A model generated the notes under the pieces. That model was not told the DNA's origin. It did no database searches and saw only the letters and a program-made list of their open reading frames with translations. This document shows positions 49,381-61,440 of a stretch of DNA of 64,000 nt, one piece after another (position 1 is the first letter of the stretch; the number at the start of each line of letters is the position of its first letter). Position numbers and translations under genes: made by a program. Origin of the DNA: Hyposmocoma kahamanoa (lineage: Eukaryota; Arthropoda; Insecta; Lepidoptera; Cosmopterigidae); contig NW_020653200.1 of the NCBI RefSeq assembly GCF_003589595.1, forward strand, positions 9,058,523-9,122,522. Direction: 5' to 3'.

Positions 49381-52071
49381 CTGCGTTGCACCCCGCGACT
49401 CACGCACATGTGCGGCGGCCGCGGTGGGGGCGTCGGTTTTTATATTAAATGTGACGTTCACGTTCGGTATTTAAAGATTTTGAATGACAACGGAAAAAAT
49501 GCGGCTTTCTACGCGAATAAATGTAACGGGTAGTTATGGACCCAACCCAGTTTTCAGTAAAATCTACCTCGTTGATCGATGTTGTCTGTACTAACTGCCG
49601 AGTGCGAGACGTCGCGGAGAATAATATTAGGGGTGATCTGGGGAATCATGTTATGATTACTGTTTCTCTCGTGCTTAAAAAAGCAAAACCTCCCTCTGGG
49701 TTTCTCAGGTATAGACCCATGAAGAATATAAACTTTACAGATTTTAACTTGGCAGTTGCTTCAATCGACTGGAAAACTGTATCAATACAACCTACCGTAC
49801 ATTCCATGGTTAGCCGTTTAAACAGTTTGATCCTGGGTTTATTTGACCTATTTGCTGCTTCTAAAATAATACTACTTAGACAAAATAGATCCTTGCGCTA
49901 GGCAACTGACACTGTTAGGTTCATGTGGAGTTGCGCAATCAGACTCACGATCGGTATCGTCGGACAGGGCTGGACTCACATAGCCAGTAAGTATTACAGG
50001 GACCTGAGAAACTTAGTGGGTAATGAGTTTGCAAAATGAAAAGAATATTTTAATAATTTAATTAATAAAAATTTAAATAACAGTAAAGTATTTTGGAAAA
50101 TTTTAAAGGAAAAAATCTTAGTAGATGCCAGCAAAGGCGATGGTTTGCAGGACAATTTTAATGATCCAGATAAGATAAATAATCATTTTCTCAGTGTCTC
50201 AGGACGTAACTTTGTACCAGCTACTCAGCAGACTTATTTTGAATCAAACCGTTTCTGCTCTTCTGAGTTGCAACTGAAGCCGGTAACTCAGGCTGAGATT
50301 TTTTTTCCTGCGCACAATTAAATCAAATGCGATTCGTGATACGGTATCAGTAGGGATATGGTGCTGCTCACTCTACCGCACACTTTGGGAGTTATTACAG
50401 ATATAATAAATAAGTCTTCGCTTACTGGGGAATTCCCAGTGCAGTGTAAAGCAGCGTTGATTAATCCATTACCCAAGGTGGATACCCCATGCGACCTGAA
50501 GGACCTTAGGCCTATAAGTATCCTCTCATTTCTCTCTAAGGTGTTTGAAAAGGTAGTATATTATTAAAAAAAAATTATATAAAAAAAAGGTAGTATAATT
50601 TCAATTGAGTGACTACGTTGAATCTAATATCATCCTTCCTGTCTGCCAATCTGGTTTCCGGAGAGGGCGTGACACAGTCACGGCATTACTAGATGTTACG
50701 GATAGTATACTTACTGAACAGGACACTGGTCGTGTGACTTTGCTTGCTTTGTTGGATTTCTATAAATATCTCTCCTTCTCTCGAAGCTATCTTACTCATC
50801 ATCACGACCTGCACACTATTTACCAATGGTCCTGTGATAATCTAGTCCTCAATCCTTGTAAATCTAAATATATGGTGTTGGGTACAGATTCTAAAAGAGA
50901 TAAGGTTGTAGCTTAAAGCCGAATGTAGTAATCTCAGGACAGGTTATTAACCGCGTGGAGGAAGCTAAGAGTCTTGGAACAACTATAGACAATACTTTGC
51001 GCTTCGAGAGTCACGTGTTGGGCCTTGTTCGTAGTTGTTTCTATCGCCTTAAGGTTTTATACGGAATCCGTGATTTGCTCAGTGAGAAAGCAAGGATTGC
51101 TATTTGAGAGTCGCTCGTTTTATCTAAATTGAATTATGGCGACATTGTTGCTGCAGATTTTGCTTCAATGTCCCTGCACGAAGTCACATATCAACTATTC
51201 TAAACGATGTGTCAATGCTCAGGGTGGACTCTCGGAGAAAGCTTCATCTTGCCTATCTAATGTTGAACATCGTGAAATTTAAAAGTCCTGAGTATCTGTA
51301 TAATAAGTTAGAATTTACAAAATCTGCACATACTCGAACTATGCCTATTCTGGCAGGTTATATACACCGCACGGTAGCTTTTGAGGGTAGCTTCCGCCAC
51401 CAGGCTACGAAGTACTGGAATAATATTCCTTCGCCAAAAAGGTCTGTGTATACTAAGTTTACACAGTTTTGTTTTAGTAAACACATTAAAGAGGCACTTT
51501 TACGCAAACAAAAACTTGGCATTCCAAAGCACTTTGAGTCTATGGTATTGCTACCTTCCAACAATAATTTATTTTTGTAACTCCTATTAATCTAACACAC
51601 CTATCTAATTATTCAGTTATTATTATTACGCGGACACAAACTAACAGTACTAACCATAAAATTAAATATGATTCTATAAACATTTAATTCTTTTGATATA
51701 TCCTATTACGCACTCACTGCCGCGCATCGTTGCACCGTTTTCTGCTATTCTCGGGCGTAGCAGAATATGAGTATACGTTGCTCTAGTTGAGCAGCAATTA
51801 CGCTGAGCTACGGCCATGGTTTTTATCACCACAGCGCACACATGCAATGCGTTGCGAGCTTTTATTGTTTACATATTTCTGTTTGTCCGTTTTGTTATTT
51901 GACCTTTCGTTTTATTTTTTAAATTAAATAAAATGATATCTTGTTTTAATGCTTATATTGTAATAGTGTTCATTTTTTTGTATTAATGTTTTTTTGATTA
52001 GTTTTTATTTTTGTTTACGTATATCGCACGTGTGTGTTAAATAAACCATTTATTTATCTATCTATCTATAC
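49381..52071 (+). mobile_element. Jockey-like non-LTR retrotransposon, 5'-truncated, catalytic core deleted
   Basis: Pieces in order: endonuclease part with GRGGGVGFYIK (49408-49535, then TAG); endonuclease C-terminus with SLIDVVCTNC and RGDLGNHVMITVSL (49536-49901); reverse transcriptase start LKDLRPISILSFLSKVFEKV (50358-50567); QSGFRRGRDTVTALLDVTDS and LLALLDF (50605-50760). At that point it jumps straight to HTIYQWSCDNLVLNPCKSK and YMVLGT, so the region holding the YxDD catalytic motif is missing. Then EEAKSLGTTIDNTLRFESH and a final frame (51209-51580) with FRHQATKYWNNIPS. The 3' end is marked by a TCTA/TATC run (about 52054-52071). Several stops and frameshifts: a dead copy. Jockey-like assignment is by family resemblance. 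Confidence 0.88.
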
Positions 52072-53085
52072 TGCTATATTCGAACTTTTTATTTATTAAA
52101 CGTTGTTGACCACAGTACATACTGGTACACAAGGCGGACTTAATGCTAAAAGCTTTCTCTACCAGTCAGCCTTTAAGAAAAACTAAATATACGAACGCGG
52201 TGAGTATGTTATTATGGCCGTCTTAACAAAATAGAAATTTTGTCTCTAGTTTGCAAACTGCCATCTATTGAACTATAATAGTACTTGTTGAGTGCATGCG
52301 GGGGCTCAACTTTATTGTAATCGCGCGAGATACTTCATTCCAAAGTTCGTACAGTGTTCGCCAGGTGTCGACTTTCATATTTAGTGTTACCAGCACCAAA
52401 TTAAGCGCCATATACGTTACGCACGCTACGGAACACATTGGCCATTTTATAATAACAATATAGTTTAGTTGACTTGTGAACATACAAACCGCTAAAGAAA
52501 AAAATCCGCTAAAGTATTCATTACAAAGTTATAATTAATATAGACAACAACGGCAAATATTTTTATCAATATTCGTTGTGTTAAATTACATAGGCTTATC
52601 ATATTTCAATTGTTGTTTTCTATATGAACTAGGCGAGCTGTGGTTATGTCCCTAATGGTAAGCTACATAACAAACTACAAATGATACTAAATGCTTTTAT
52701 TATTATTATCAGATAAATATTTAATAAGACTTAATGTACAAAAACATTACGAATTGAAATCTAGATGCATTTTCTTTTAAATAAAATTAATAAAGTCGAA
52801 TTAACAATACTAAAATAATTATTTGACTGTTCATTCCCTGGGCACGCTACGTCATGTAGCAAAGACCCACATTCATTAGAGTACTTGTTGCCCATATATT
52901 ATTCAACATGTTCGCAATTAATGCTGACGTTACCCAACACGCCGATATTTTGCGTCAAAAAATCGGACGACATGTCGGCTAACATATAAAAAAAATTCCA
53001 ATTAGCAACCCCAACCGGCAAACGGACGGAACTGTCAAAGCACTAAAAACCGGCAGAAGCAGAGTTCCCGCGAGAGCGAGTCTGA
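52072..53085. other. Gene-free DNA upstream of a possible transcription start
   Basis: No gene. A GC-richer patch at about 52290-52450 is open on the - strand for 72 codons but is not recognisable. Confidence 0.4.
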
Positions 53086-53177
53086 TCAGTGTGTTTGAAA
53101 AGATTTCGTCGTGCCAGTCTCGTTGCGGATTGTAATCGCGGAACAATTCAAATTGTCACCGCAGTACACTTTGTACG
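53086..53177 (+). promoter_or_regulatory. Possible transcription start and 5' non-coding exon
   Basis: GATCAGTGTGTTTG contains the insect initiator TCAGTG (53086-53091), followed by about 90 bp of mixed composition without ATG and then a good donor (TACGGTAAGT, GT at 53178-53179). The preceding 60 bp are GC-richer (CCCGCGAGAGCGAGTCTG). This is the usual look of a TATA-less promoter with a non-coding first exon. No coding exon of a downstream gene was found in the window, so this is tentative. Confidence 0.35.
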
Positions 53178-53179
53178 GT

Positions 53180-54895
53180 AAGTTTTAATTGTAAATACTA
53201 CTATAATTACTGTTTTTTCTTCAAATAAAGCATTAGACTATTAAAGTACCCCTTATTTGGTACAGTACAATAGCACTTTTATTTAGCATACTGGGGTAAA
53301 CACGAATTTTTTGGAGGTATTATATTCTTTTTTATGATTTCTATTACGCCCATAAAGAAGCAAAAACAACAGTGAATTATAGATAAAGGAATAATTATGT
53401 CTTGTAACTTTCTTTGCAATGAAAATTTATTTTAATGAAACGTTGGGAGTGCCTAGTGACATTTTAAAAACATGCTTCTTACGTACAATACGTATATGAA
53501 TCAAGTGAAAGGTGTGATGGATATCGAATAATCACAAATTCGTATTGCAATTTTTGATTAGTGGTAGTTATACAGTCCAAAATACAAAGAAGTAAAAAAT
53601 TACACAGTAGATGTTTACAGGAAAAAAAATAAAAGTAAAACATAATAAATAAAAATAGTAGGTAAATAATAATAAACAAATAATGGTAAAAAGTAAAACA
53701 TAAAAAAACATACTACTACTTTACATAATATTAAGTTCTTTATCTAGGCGAAATGTCGAGACGGAAATCTAGCCGATTTTCTTGTAGTTCTTTTTTCAAA
53801 ATTCTGCTCATTTGAGCGCGCTATTTTTTTTTTTATTTATGATCATTCTACCTTTTCTATACACGACGTTTTCTGTCAACTTTCTGTAGACGACGAAATA
53901 ACCAGCACAGACGGGTGGGTAATTCAGGCACCAATTTATCTAATTTTGCTTTCGTACAAATATAAACGCTCTAAACGATGATAAAAAGAAAAGCGCTAGC
54001 ATAAATACCAATCCGTTGCAAAACGCACGAGTGGGGATCGTCATTACTACCAAATACAAATCGAAAGTGTCATATAGTACAACAAAAACTTGAAAAACTT
54101 TATATTTTGGTAAAATTATTACATTTTATAAAAAATCATGGGACAAAAGTTGTTAATGATATTAGTAATCCTGCGGGTTAGCATTTTAGAAATAATCCTG
54201 TATATTGCATTATAAAGAAGTGCCACATATTAATGTACAGGGGATTTTCGAAGTAGGCATTATAGCTATTTTATTGCAATCAGATCGGCATTTGAATAGA
54301 AACTTTGGTGATAGGTAAGTGCTGCTCGTGTGGGCCTCGAAAACTCATTCTATTTCAAAATTCACCCCGTATCTCAAATGTCATGTGATGACAATATATT
54401 TTCCAATAAACATCCATAGGTAGGTACTTTCTATCTAATACTACCTAATCAGACTTCGAGTTTTTATTATTAGGTACGTATCTAATATTGTGTCGTTTAC
54501 GGTGAAACTAGAGCATTTCAATATGAGAGCTGGGAGTGGATATTATTTGCTGAGAAACAATAAAAGCTCCAACTGGTAGTTACACATACGGACGACTAAT
54601 ACCGTGACAAATCTCTGGTTTAAATCTGAGTGTTCAACTAAAAGGGAGGTCTATGTTCAGTAGTGGACGGCTTTCGGTTAATGACGATATAGATAATAAT
54701 GCCATGATTTATAATCAACAGCACTGCGACGTCTTAGATGTGTTTTCGCCTTTGTGTAACACAAGTCCGTCCAGTCCAGGTTTTCATACAAAATGGTATT
54801 TTCAATTCTCCAGTATTATGGAAATCCATAAATTCTATTGAACTCGTATTCTCGTATACAGTATTATGACGTCGTACGTACTGTATTCTGTGGTA
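53180..54895. other. Gene-free AT-rich DNA
   Basis: No gene or clear repeat was recognised. A short frame at 54653-54841 has no support. Confidence 0.45.
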
Positions 54896-54899
54896 GAAA

Positions 54900-55200
54900 T
54901 AGTATGATTATCGGCGACCAAAGCCGCGTGCAGCGACTGCGGCTTCGTTGGCCGAGTCAGGCAGACGCCTCAGGCTGACTCCGAATAATTTTCAAAATGA
55001 TTGTTCTGTAGATGAGCGCCTCGGGTAATATTGCCCCAGGCGTCAAAAGCAGTGCTAGGTGTTCCTTTAATAACGTTGGGCGGAGGCCGGGCTTCGCTCG
55101 ACGCCCAAGGCGGCGAGCGCGCTGAGAGGCCGCGGGCTGCCGTTATTGCACCACCCCGCACCCCACCACCGCCACCCGGACGCTTCCATTGTAGCCCTTT
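54900..55200 (-). other. GC-rich coding-like segment of unknown origin
   Basis: On the - strand 54970-55161 is open and reads, among others, ARGLSARSPPWASSEARPPP and then NVIKGTPSTAFDAWGNITRG, ending at TGA. The second part looks like true protein sequence; the first is proline- and arginine-rich from GC-rich DNA. Similar GC-rich islands lie at 60220-60370 and 63780-63900. They might be fragments of one mobile element. I do not recognise it. Confidence 0.35.
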
Positions 55201-57073
55201 TTATATAATAATTTTTTTTTAATTATTTGCATGTAGGCTTTGCAGACTATGTGGCTAAATAATAATTTATGACCTCAGAACGTTTTATATGGACAGCCGA
55301 AGGCGACTGCGAAACTTGATGTGGCTGCCCGCAGATCTCGTCTGTTTTGTTAAGAGCATTGTTTTTTATCATGTCGGTTTTTAAACGTTTTCGCAACTTT
55401 TTTTATATCACATATATAAAAAAAAAGTAGTAAAAAACATCTATGATTGAATAATTAACACAATTTTCCTAAGCAATATTAGATAAGGAGGTAATCGAAG
55501 TAAGTACATGTTATTAAATTCTGTTCCAACTAGCAAAATCTGCCGTAATATTAATAATAGGACATATTATATGCCGTAATAGGACAGTAATAAAAACTGG
55601 CATTATCTATTGAAAAGTTAAATATGTAAGACTTTCCAATTTCGGTCTGACGCCAGCGAGCCTGGATACAATAAATAAACTTTGAAGTACGCGATGCGGT
55701 AATTGCCGGGTAGGTTATTACAGACCCCGCAACCGCGCAAGCAGTGACACTGCAACAAGTCATCACGTAGCATTTTAATGCGATCACAGATCATCTCTGC
55801 GCTGTTTTAAGTATTTATTATAATAGGACACGTCCGAAAGAGTATTGACGATTTGTGCTTCTTTTAAAACATCTAGTAATATTACATAATACCTACTACT
55901 GTTATAATCGTCGGTTTTCTTATTTATACTGACTGTTCCGGATTTCTGGCTCTACACAGAAGTTTTAAAAATATGCCAAAATATTTAAATATTTAAAAAC
56001 GTACCTCGGCAAACATACATCTTTGTTTGTCTTCGTACGTCGGTAAACACAGTATTGTTTGGTATGGTTTATCTTCTTATAACACGGAAACGCAACAGCA
56101 TTTTGTAGTTATTAACTTTATGTAACACGTTGGGTATTTAGTTAAGTATACTAAGCAGGAGGTAGATAATACTGCCAAACAATGCGGCAGGAGCATGGCA
56201 ATGCAATGCGATAGATAACCAAATCCCCTTTCTATGCATATTTCATATCTATGAAAAAAAGGTATTGCCGGATGTTAGCATCTTCCATGGGTGTTTGACT
56301 CAACTATAATTGTAAAAATATAATGTAACAAAAACTGATCGGATTCTTAATGCCGCGAAAACGCAGGTGTGTAATTTTCACAATATGATATCTCCCCACA
56401 CTCATCAAACCCGACTTTCCGAAATGTATCTGTACCTTTCTCCCCACGATTTGTGCCCTTACTGCGATACTGAATTTCTGCCACCTCAGTGAGTCTATTA
56501 CCAAAACTGCAACCAAGACCCTTTTCATCTTTCCTAAATTAAGACTTCTTAAACAGAGACATAACAACAGTCTCTCAAGCTTTTGTATGGAGTACTGTTA
56601 TTCCCTTTGTTGCTCGCTATCATTTGGATGCTATGGACTAAAGCGAAAAACCTCATTTTGTACAAATCGGGATTGAGCATACAAATCGGGGCGCATGTCG
56701 CATGTACTACATGATTTAATCCCGTCTACCATTTTCAACCAGATGCGGCAATTTTCACTGTAATTCGCACGAAGCATTTTACTTAAACGATCATTATACT
56801 AACTGCTAAGGAGTGGTATTCTTTGCCGGGTTCTGTTTTTCTTGAATATGTGAAGTCAGTATGAACAAGCATCTTATAGACGAAAGTGGGTATACCATTC
56901 GGGTCTTTATCATAATGCCTATATCTTCAAAATTCTCTTCACTTTTTAGGTGAGATTGTGAACAATTAAGTGTGATCCAATGTAAAGAGCTAAATGAAAA
57001 TGCTAACCTTAAAACGGGTTCTGTCGTAAATAAAAGCAATACTTTTTAATTTTAGTAGCAATTGAACTAATCG
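55201..57073. other. Gene-free DNA
   Basis: Nothing supported. An 87-codon frame on the - strand (56304-56567) is moderately coding-like but has no motif or splice context. Confidence 0.45.
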
Positions 57074-57215
57074 TGCAAGAGTTCATCCAGGCAAGTACTG
57101 CCACCTTATCTATTTCTGCCGCCAAGCACTTTTATCAGCATTACTGTGTACCGGTTTTGAAGGGTAAGGGTCTCAGGCTTTGACTATGGAAACTAAAGGA
57201 CATGTTATGTTGACA
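57074..57215 (+). mobile_element. Family A element, partial
   Basis: AAGAGTTCATCCAGGCAAGT, ACTGCCACCTTATCTATTTC and TGCCGCCAAGCACTTTTATC, then GGTTTTGAAGGGTAAGGG and AAACTAAAGGACATG. Both ends are eroded. Confidence 0.65.
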
Positions 57216-57248
57216 TACTCGTATATAAATCAGACGTTTTCAAATCAA

Positions 57249-57905
57249 ATCGTTTATTTGCATAAAACATGGTGGTCATGATAACACAGTAATATATAAG
57301 TTCAAGCATGTTTCGCCCGAAGATAATTTAGGCATGCAAAATAAATGACAAATAGGTCGTCACAAGGTTACATTTACATTAAGTTATATATGATTAATTT
57401 AAATTCTTTTACGTAAAAATTATTGTAGAAATTCCCTAATACTGTAATATACTTTATTCTTTAACAATTCATATAATTTAGTCTTAAATAATGTAATGGG
57501 CAAGTGTTTAATGTCATTTGGTAATCTATTGTAAATTCTGACACACATACACAAACAATTTTATATTTTTTATATTTTTCTACCTTAGGTACGTCAAAAT
57601 AAAATAGTCTATTGGGATTTCTATACTTTCGATGGTTCACGTCAACACTCTTAATAAACAAATGTAAATTATTTTTCACAAAAATGCTGGCTTCATAAAT
57701 ATATAAGGCAGGCAGGGGTAATAAACCAAGATCTTTAAATATAGGTTTACAGGATTCAAGCGGAGTCCTGCCTGTAATTGCACGTATACATTTTTTTTTG
57801 TGCTAATAACACTCTGTTTATATTCGTACCATTTCCCCAGATAAGAAGTCCATAACGTAGGGTCGAGACTACATATGCGTGATAAACTGTTAAGATGGTT
57901 GACAT
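57249..57905 (-). mobile_element. 3' end of a LINE with C-terminal reverse transcriptase ORF
   Basis: On the - strand, with frame shifts, the translation gives YHAYVVSTLRYGLLIWGN, then NINRVLLAQKK, IFKDLGLLPLPALYIYEASI and FVKNNLHLFIKSVDVNHRKY, then a tail with VCVCV and YNRLPNDIKHL. This is the usual C-terminal layout after the reverse transcriptase domain in jockey/CR1-like LINEs. The element's 3' end, with AATAAACG, lies near 57249. It is strongly 5'-truncated and has at least two frameshifts. Confidence 0.75.
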
Positions 57906-59532
57906 ATTTATTATATTACGCAAACATTTCAAGGCGAAGGCAAATTTGTTGATTCTTTCACAAACGTTTTAGATGTGAGATTTCCAATTTAATTGTTTAT
58001 TAATGATACGTTGTACGTGTATGATGCATTTCGACGTTGAAAACATAAACATATTATTGTTTTTGTTTAATTATTGAGTTCCATCTTAAGCCAAAAGAGA
58101 TAGCATTACATTGGTCTGTGTCAAACACGGGAATCGAAAATACGTAACGTCATCTTAAATACCAAACGTGTCCATTTCGCAGTATATTAGGTACATCATA
58201 CGGTTGTCAAACGGAAGTACATCAAATGTCAAAACAAATGTTTTCCAAGTGTTTTATTGATTTATTCGCATGTATTGTAATAAAATGAACAAAAATATTG
58301 ATAGTGAGAACAATTAAGTATTAATGAAAATTCGTCGCTGCAGCATTACTCGATGTGGCATTTGAAAAAGCGAAGATCGACCGAATGTAACTTTGTACAG
58401 GCACATGTTATTTTTTGTCTATAAATCACACAAAAGCCCATATATCTCATCTAATCAGACATATTTAAGTAGTTTATTCATAATTCTTGCCATATTTTGC
58501 TTTGGTTTCTTTAGATTGCCTGTTTGTTTGTATATTTTGATGATTGTTGTTAACGATTATTTTGAGATAGTGTTTTTCTGGGAAGCGTACATACTATCGA
58601 TATTCTATTATTAAAATAATTCACTACGAGGTTTTTATTATTTTATTATTATTATTTTTACTATTTCAAGTTCACCTACAAATGAAAAAAGAAAAAAGAA
58701 TGGTTGGAAATTATACCGCCGTAAAATAGTGCCGAATATAAACATTGAATCTAAGACCATCTTCATTTATTCGCTTCATTTTGAAGAGTCAAATTTTAAC
58801 GTAACTTTGTATGTAACTAAGATTACATGATAATGAAATTCCATCATTAGGTTTATTGGTAAATAATTTTATATTTAATTTAGATTAAACAAGACTCATT
58901 TACTGGGCATTCTCAGTTCCTGAAAATGAAATTATCCACTCGTTTCCGATTTTTTCCCACTGACACTAAAAACTAACTACTAAAAATTCTTATTTTATAA
59001 AGCCAGCTTTACAATGGCCATGTTGGTCTAACGGTGACGTGACGTGTGAGAAGTGTCGATTTTTCTGCACAAATCAAAGGCGCTCGGCATTTGCATGCTA
59101 CTTAATATATGAGAAACATGTTTATACTAACACTGTCTGTTGTTACATCTCCTGTTATACCAAGTTTTAAGCAAATAAACGTACGATAATAATATTATTA
59201 TTGATAATATTACTACTTTCATTTATTTCCAAAATTAAATGGAAGTATTAAAGATTCACTTAAATCAGTCACTGATATTAATTCTATACCAATGGATAAA
59301 TACAAAAAGCTTACACTATTTGCAATTAGTTTAAAAATTTCTCTATGAAAATATGAATCTTGAGGTTGGAAATGTATAGGATTTATATTTCAAAGTTTTC
59401 TCTTTCTTATATACTCTCAAATTACAAATATTAATTTTTTCTGTGCAAATTCACTTTTCGTAATATTTGAGTATTTGTAAACGCAAAACAATAAATTCAA
59501 AATTTCATGTGACAATCCCGGGTATTCCCATA
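57906..59532. other. Gene-free AT-rich DNA
   Basis: No supported gene; a hydrophobic 73-codon frame at 58393-58614 arises from T-rich sequence and is not convincing. Confidence 0.5.
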
Positions 59533-59762
59533 TTTTTTTTTATTTTTTTTTAATAATAACGCACACACTCAACATATCCCCGCACTAGGGAAGCCCTGGG
59601 TCGCGGGTGCTATGGACACACACATAGACAACCACAAATTACACCCAAACTCACGAGAGAAATAAATGTAGGCCATATAAATATTTCTCCCGGTCCGGGA
59701 ATCGAACCTGGGACCTCTGCGTGGCAGTCCGGCATGGTAACCGTTCGGCCACGGAGGCAGTC
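59533..59762 (-). mobile_element. tRNA-derived SINE, family C, full-length with A-rich tail
   Basis: On the - strand: GCCTCCGTGGCCGAACGGTT (box A), GACTGCCACGCAGAGG, box B GGTTCGATTCC (59698-59708), CCGGGAGAAATATTTATATGG, the body TTTCTCTCGTGAGTTTGGG ... GTCCATAGCACCCGCGACCC, then an A-rich tail at 59533-59555. Box A and box B are both well kept. Confidence 0.85.
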
Positions 59763-59984
59763 ACCTAGTCACATATAACCTGAAATATTTCCAAATGGAA
59801 TATAGATTAACTTTAATTCAATGTTTGCATGTCGATAATGATTTATCGATAGATTATGGTACGACACTAAAGAAATCCGCCATTTGTTCGTTCAATTTTT
59901 GTTTAGGTATGCACGTTCTTTCCGTAGTTACGGCAGCTCCTTTCTTTTATTTTTTTTCCATCCTCTAAGGTCTCAGGTGATGAG

Positions 59985-60135
59985 ACTTGTCAATTACGTC
60001 ACAGGGTGACGGGCACAGTGGCAGTTCCCATCAAATCTTTGCGATTTGAAGCTCTGATTAGCACTGCAACTGCTATGGACGGCGTGTAGCTTACCACGAC
60101 TTGTTCGTCCCGTCACTTGATATTACAGATAAAAA
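59985..60135 (+). mobile_element. Family A element, 3' half
   Basis: GACTTGTCAATTACGTCACAG, GGTGACGGGCACAGTGGCAG, TTGCGATTTGAAGCTCTG, TGCTATGGACGGCGTGTAGC and ACTTGTTCGTCCCGTCACTTG, then an A-rich end. It is joined at its left to the TTTTTTTCCATCCTCTAA motif seen next to the MITE at 13.04 kb. Confidence 0.75.
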
Positions 60136-60155
60136 AATATTATTTTTATTTTTGA

Positions 60156-60380
60156 TTATTTACATAATTCCTGTATCAAAGGGTATTCAAGTACATATTG
60201 TATTATATTCGCCTGATCAGGGTGGAGTGTTGGTGAAGCCTCGGCCTTAGATTTCGGATTGCCTGAGGCGCAATCATAAACTATTGATAAAACGGAAAGG
60301 GCGCCCGCAGCTCTGGCGGTGACGCCTGCGGCCCTACATTGTGCACTAACGCCGCAGACCATTCTTACACAGTAATACAA
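60156..60380 (-). other. GC-rich coding-like segment of unknown origin
   Basis: The - strand is open for 74 codons, including GALSVLSIVYDCASGNPKSK and AEASPTLHPDQANIIQYVL. It looks like protein but has no recognised domain. It may belong to the same mobile family as the islands at 54.9 and 63.8 kb. Confidence 0.35.
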
Positions 60381-60456
60381 ATTGTACCATACCTTACACT
60401 GGACAATATCTTTGATTTAGGTAGTTTTAACTTTATATTTTTACCCAGGCTTGCAT

Positions 60457-60509
60457 ATAAATGATGGAACACTACACACTGCTCTAGTGTGTAGTGTTCC
60501 ATCATTTAT
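60457..60509. repeat. Perfect hairpin with 24-bp arms and 5-base loop
   Basis: ATAAATGATGGAACACTACA plus CACT, loop GCTCT, then the exact reverse complement AGTGTGTAGTGTTCCATCAT plus TTAT. No mismatches. It is probably a very recent foldback insertion, or a small-RNA hairpin; no family copy is seen elsewhere in the window. Confidence 0.85.
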
Positions 60510-60954
60510 GAAAACTTTCAAGTAAATTGTCATTAAAAAAAGGCCACTACGTATCTGACTATCTACTAGACACTACAAGCTTTGTAAATCTTTCAAAACG
60601 ACGTTTTTCATAAAAAATACATATTCCAAAGCAGATATTAATAAAATTTGCTTCTAATGACGGCATCAATCAGAAAAACACAGTTTACCTGCTTGAATAA
60701 TTTTGCAGTAAGATGCACCGCTCTATTGTGTGCAGTGCCCGCTATAATGTAGTAGGTATCTATGCCTCGATAAGTAATGAATGTTCTAAAACGTTGTGAA
60801 ATCACATTTCTTTTAAGAAATTGATTAACGGTGTGTGCTCTTCAATGTACAAACAATAACAATTCTTAGTCAATATTGTCAGCAATGTTATTTGACTACA
60901 AAACGTTTTATAAAAAATTATGTCTGTAGAAATTTGACACTACAAAAAATTGTT

Positions 60955-61045
60955 ATTTTACATTTACACAGTTATTTTACATTTACATAGTTTATTATAT
61001 AGTTATTGTACATTTAACAATAACTATATAATCAACTATGTAAAA
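60955..61045. repeat. Imperfect hairpin, AT-rich
   Basis: ACATAGTTTATTATATAGTT-ATTGT pairs with ACAAT-AACTATATAATCAACTATGT around a 7-base loop. Short repeats of TTATTTTACATTTACA precede it. Confidence 0.65.
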
Positions 61046-61121
61046 TAATCAAGATTCAAATTATGGTGCAGGCAAATAACTATGGATTTGTCAATTTATG
61101 CTTATTTATATTCATTTTATA

Positions 61122-61440
61122 AGCAGTTGAGCTCCTTGTGGAGAGTTCGCCCAAAGAGGTACTACCACCTAACATATTTCTGCCGCCAAGCAGTAATGTG
61201 AGCGCTTAAGCAGTAACGTTCCGGGTTTGAAGGGTAAGGGTGCTGGTGAAATTACAGACTCCTGGGACTTATCGACTTATGCCTCAGGGTGACGGGCGCA
61301 GTGGCAGTGCCCCTTAGATCTTATAGATCTTAGCGATCTAAAGATCTGAGTGGCACTGCAACTGCTATAGTCAGATGTGTCGCTTCCACCATACGCACGA
61401 CTTGTTCGTCCCGTCACTTGCTATCATAAAACAAAAATCT
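61122..61440 (+). mobile_element. Family A element, near full-length
   Basis: It runs AGCAGTTGAGCTCCTTGTGG, TTTCTGCCGCCAAGCAGTAA, GGGTTTGAAGGGTAAGGG, AAATTACAGACTCCTGGGAC, GGTGACGGGCGCAGTGGCAG, then a duplicated ATCTTAGATCT-like step, CTGCTATAGTCAGATGTGTCG and ACTTGTTCGTCCCGTCACTTG, with an A-rich end. Together with 11112-11420 it defines the family. Confidence 0.8.
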
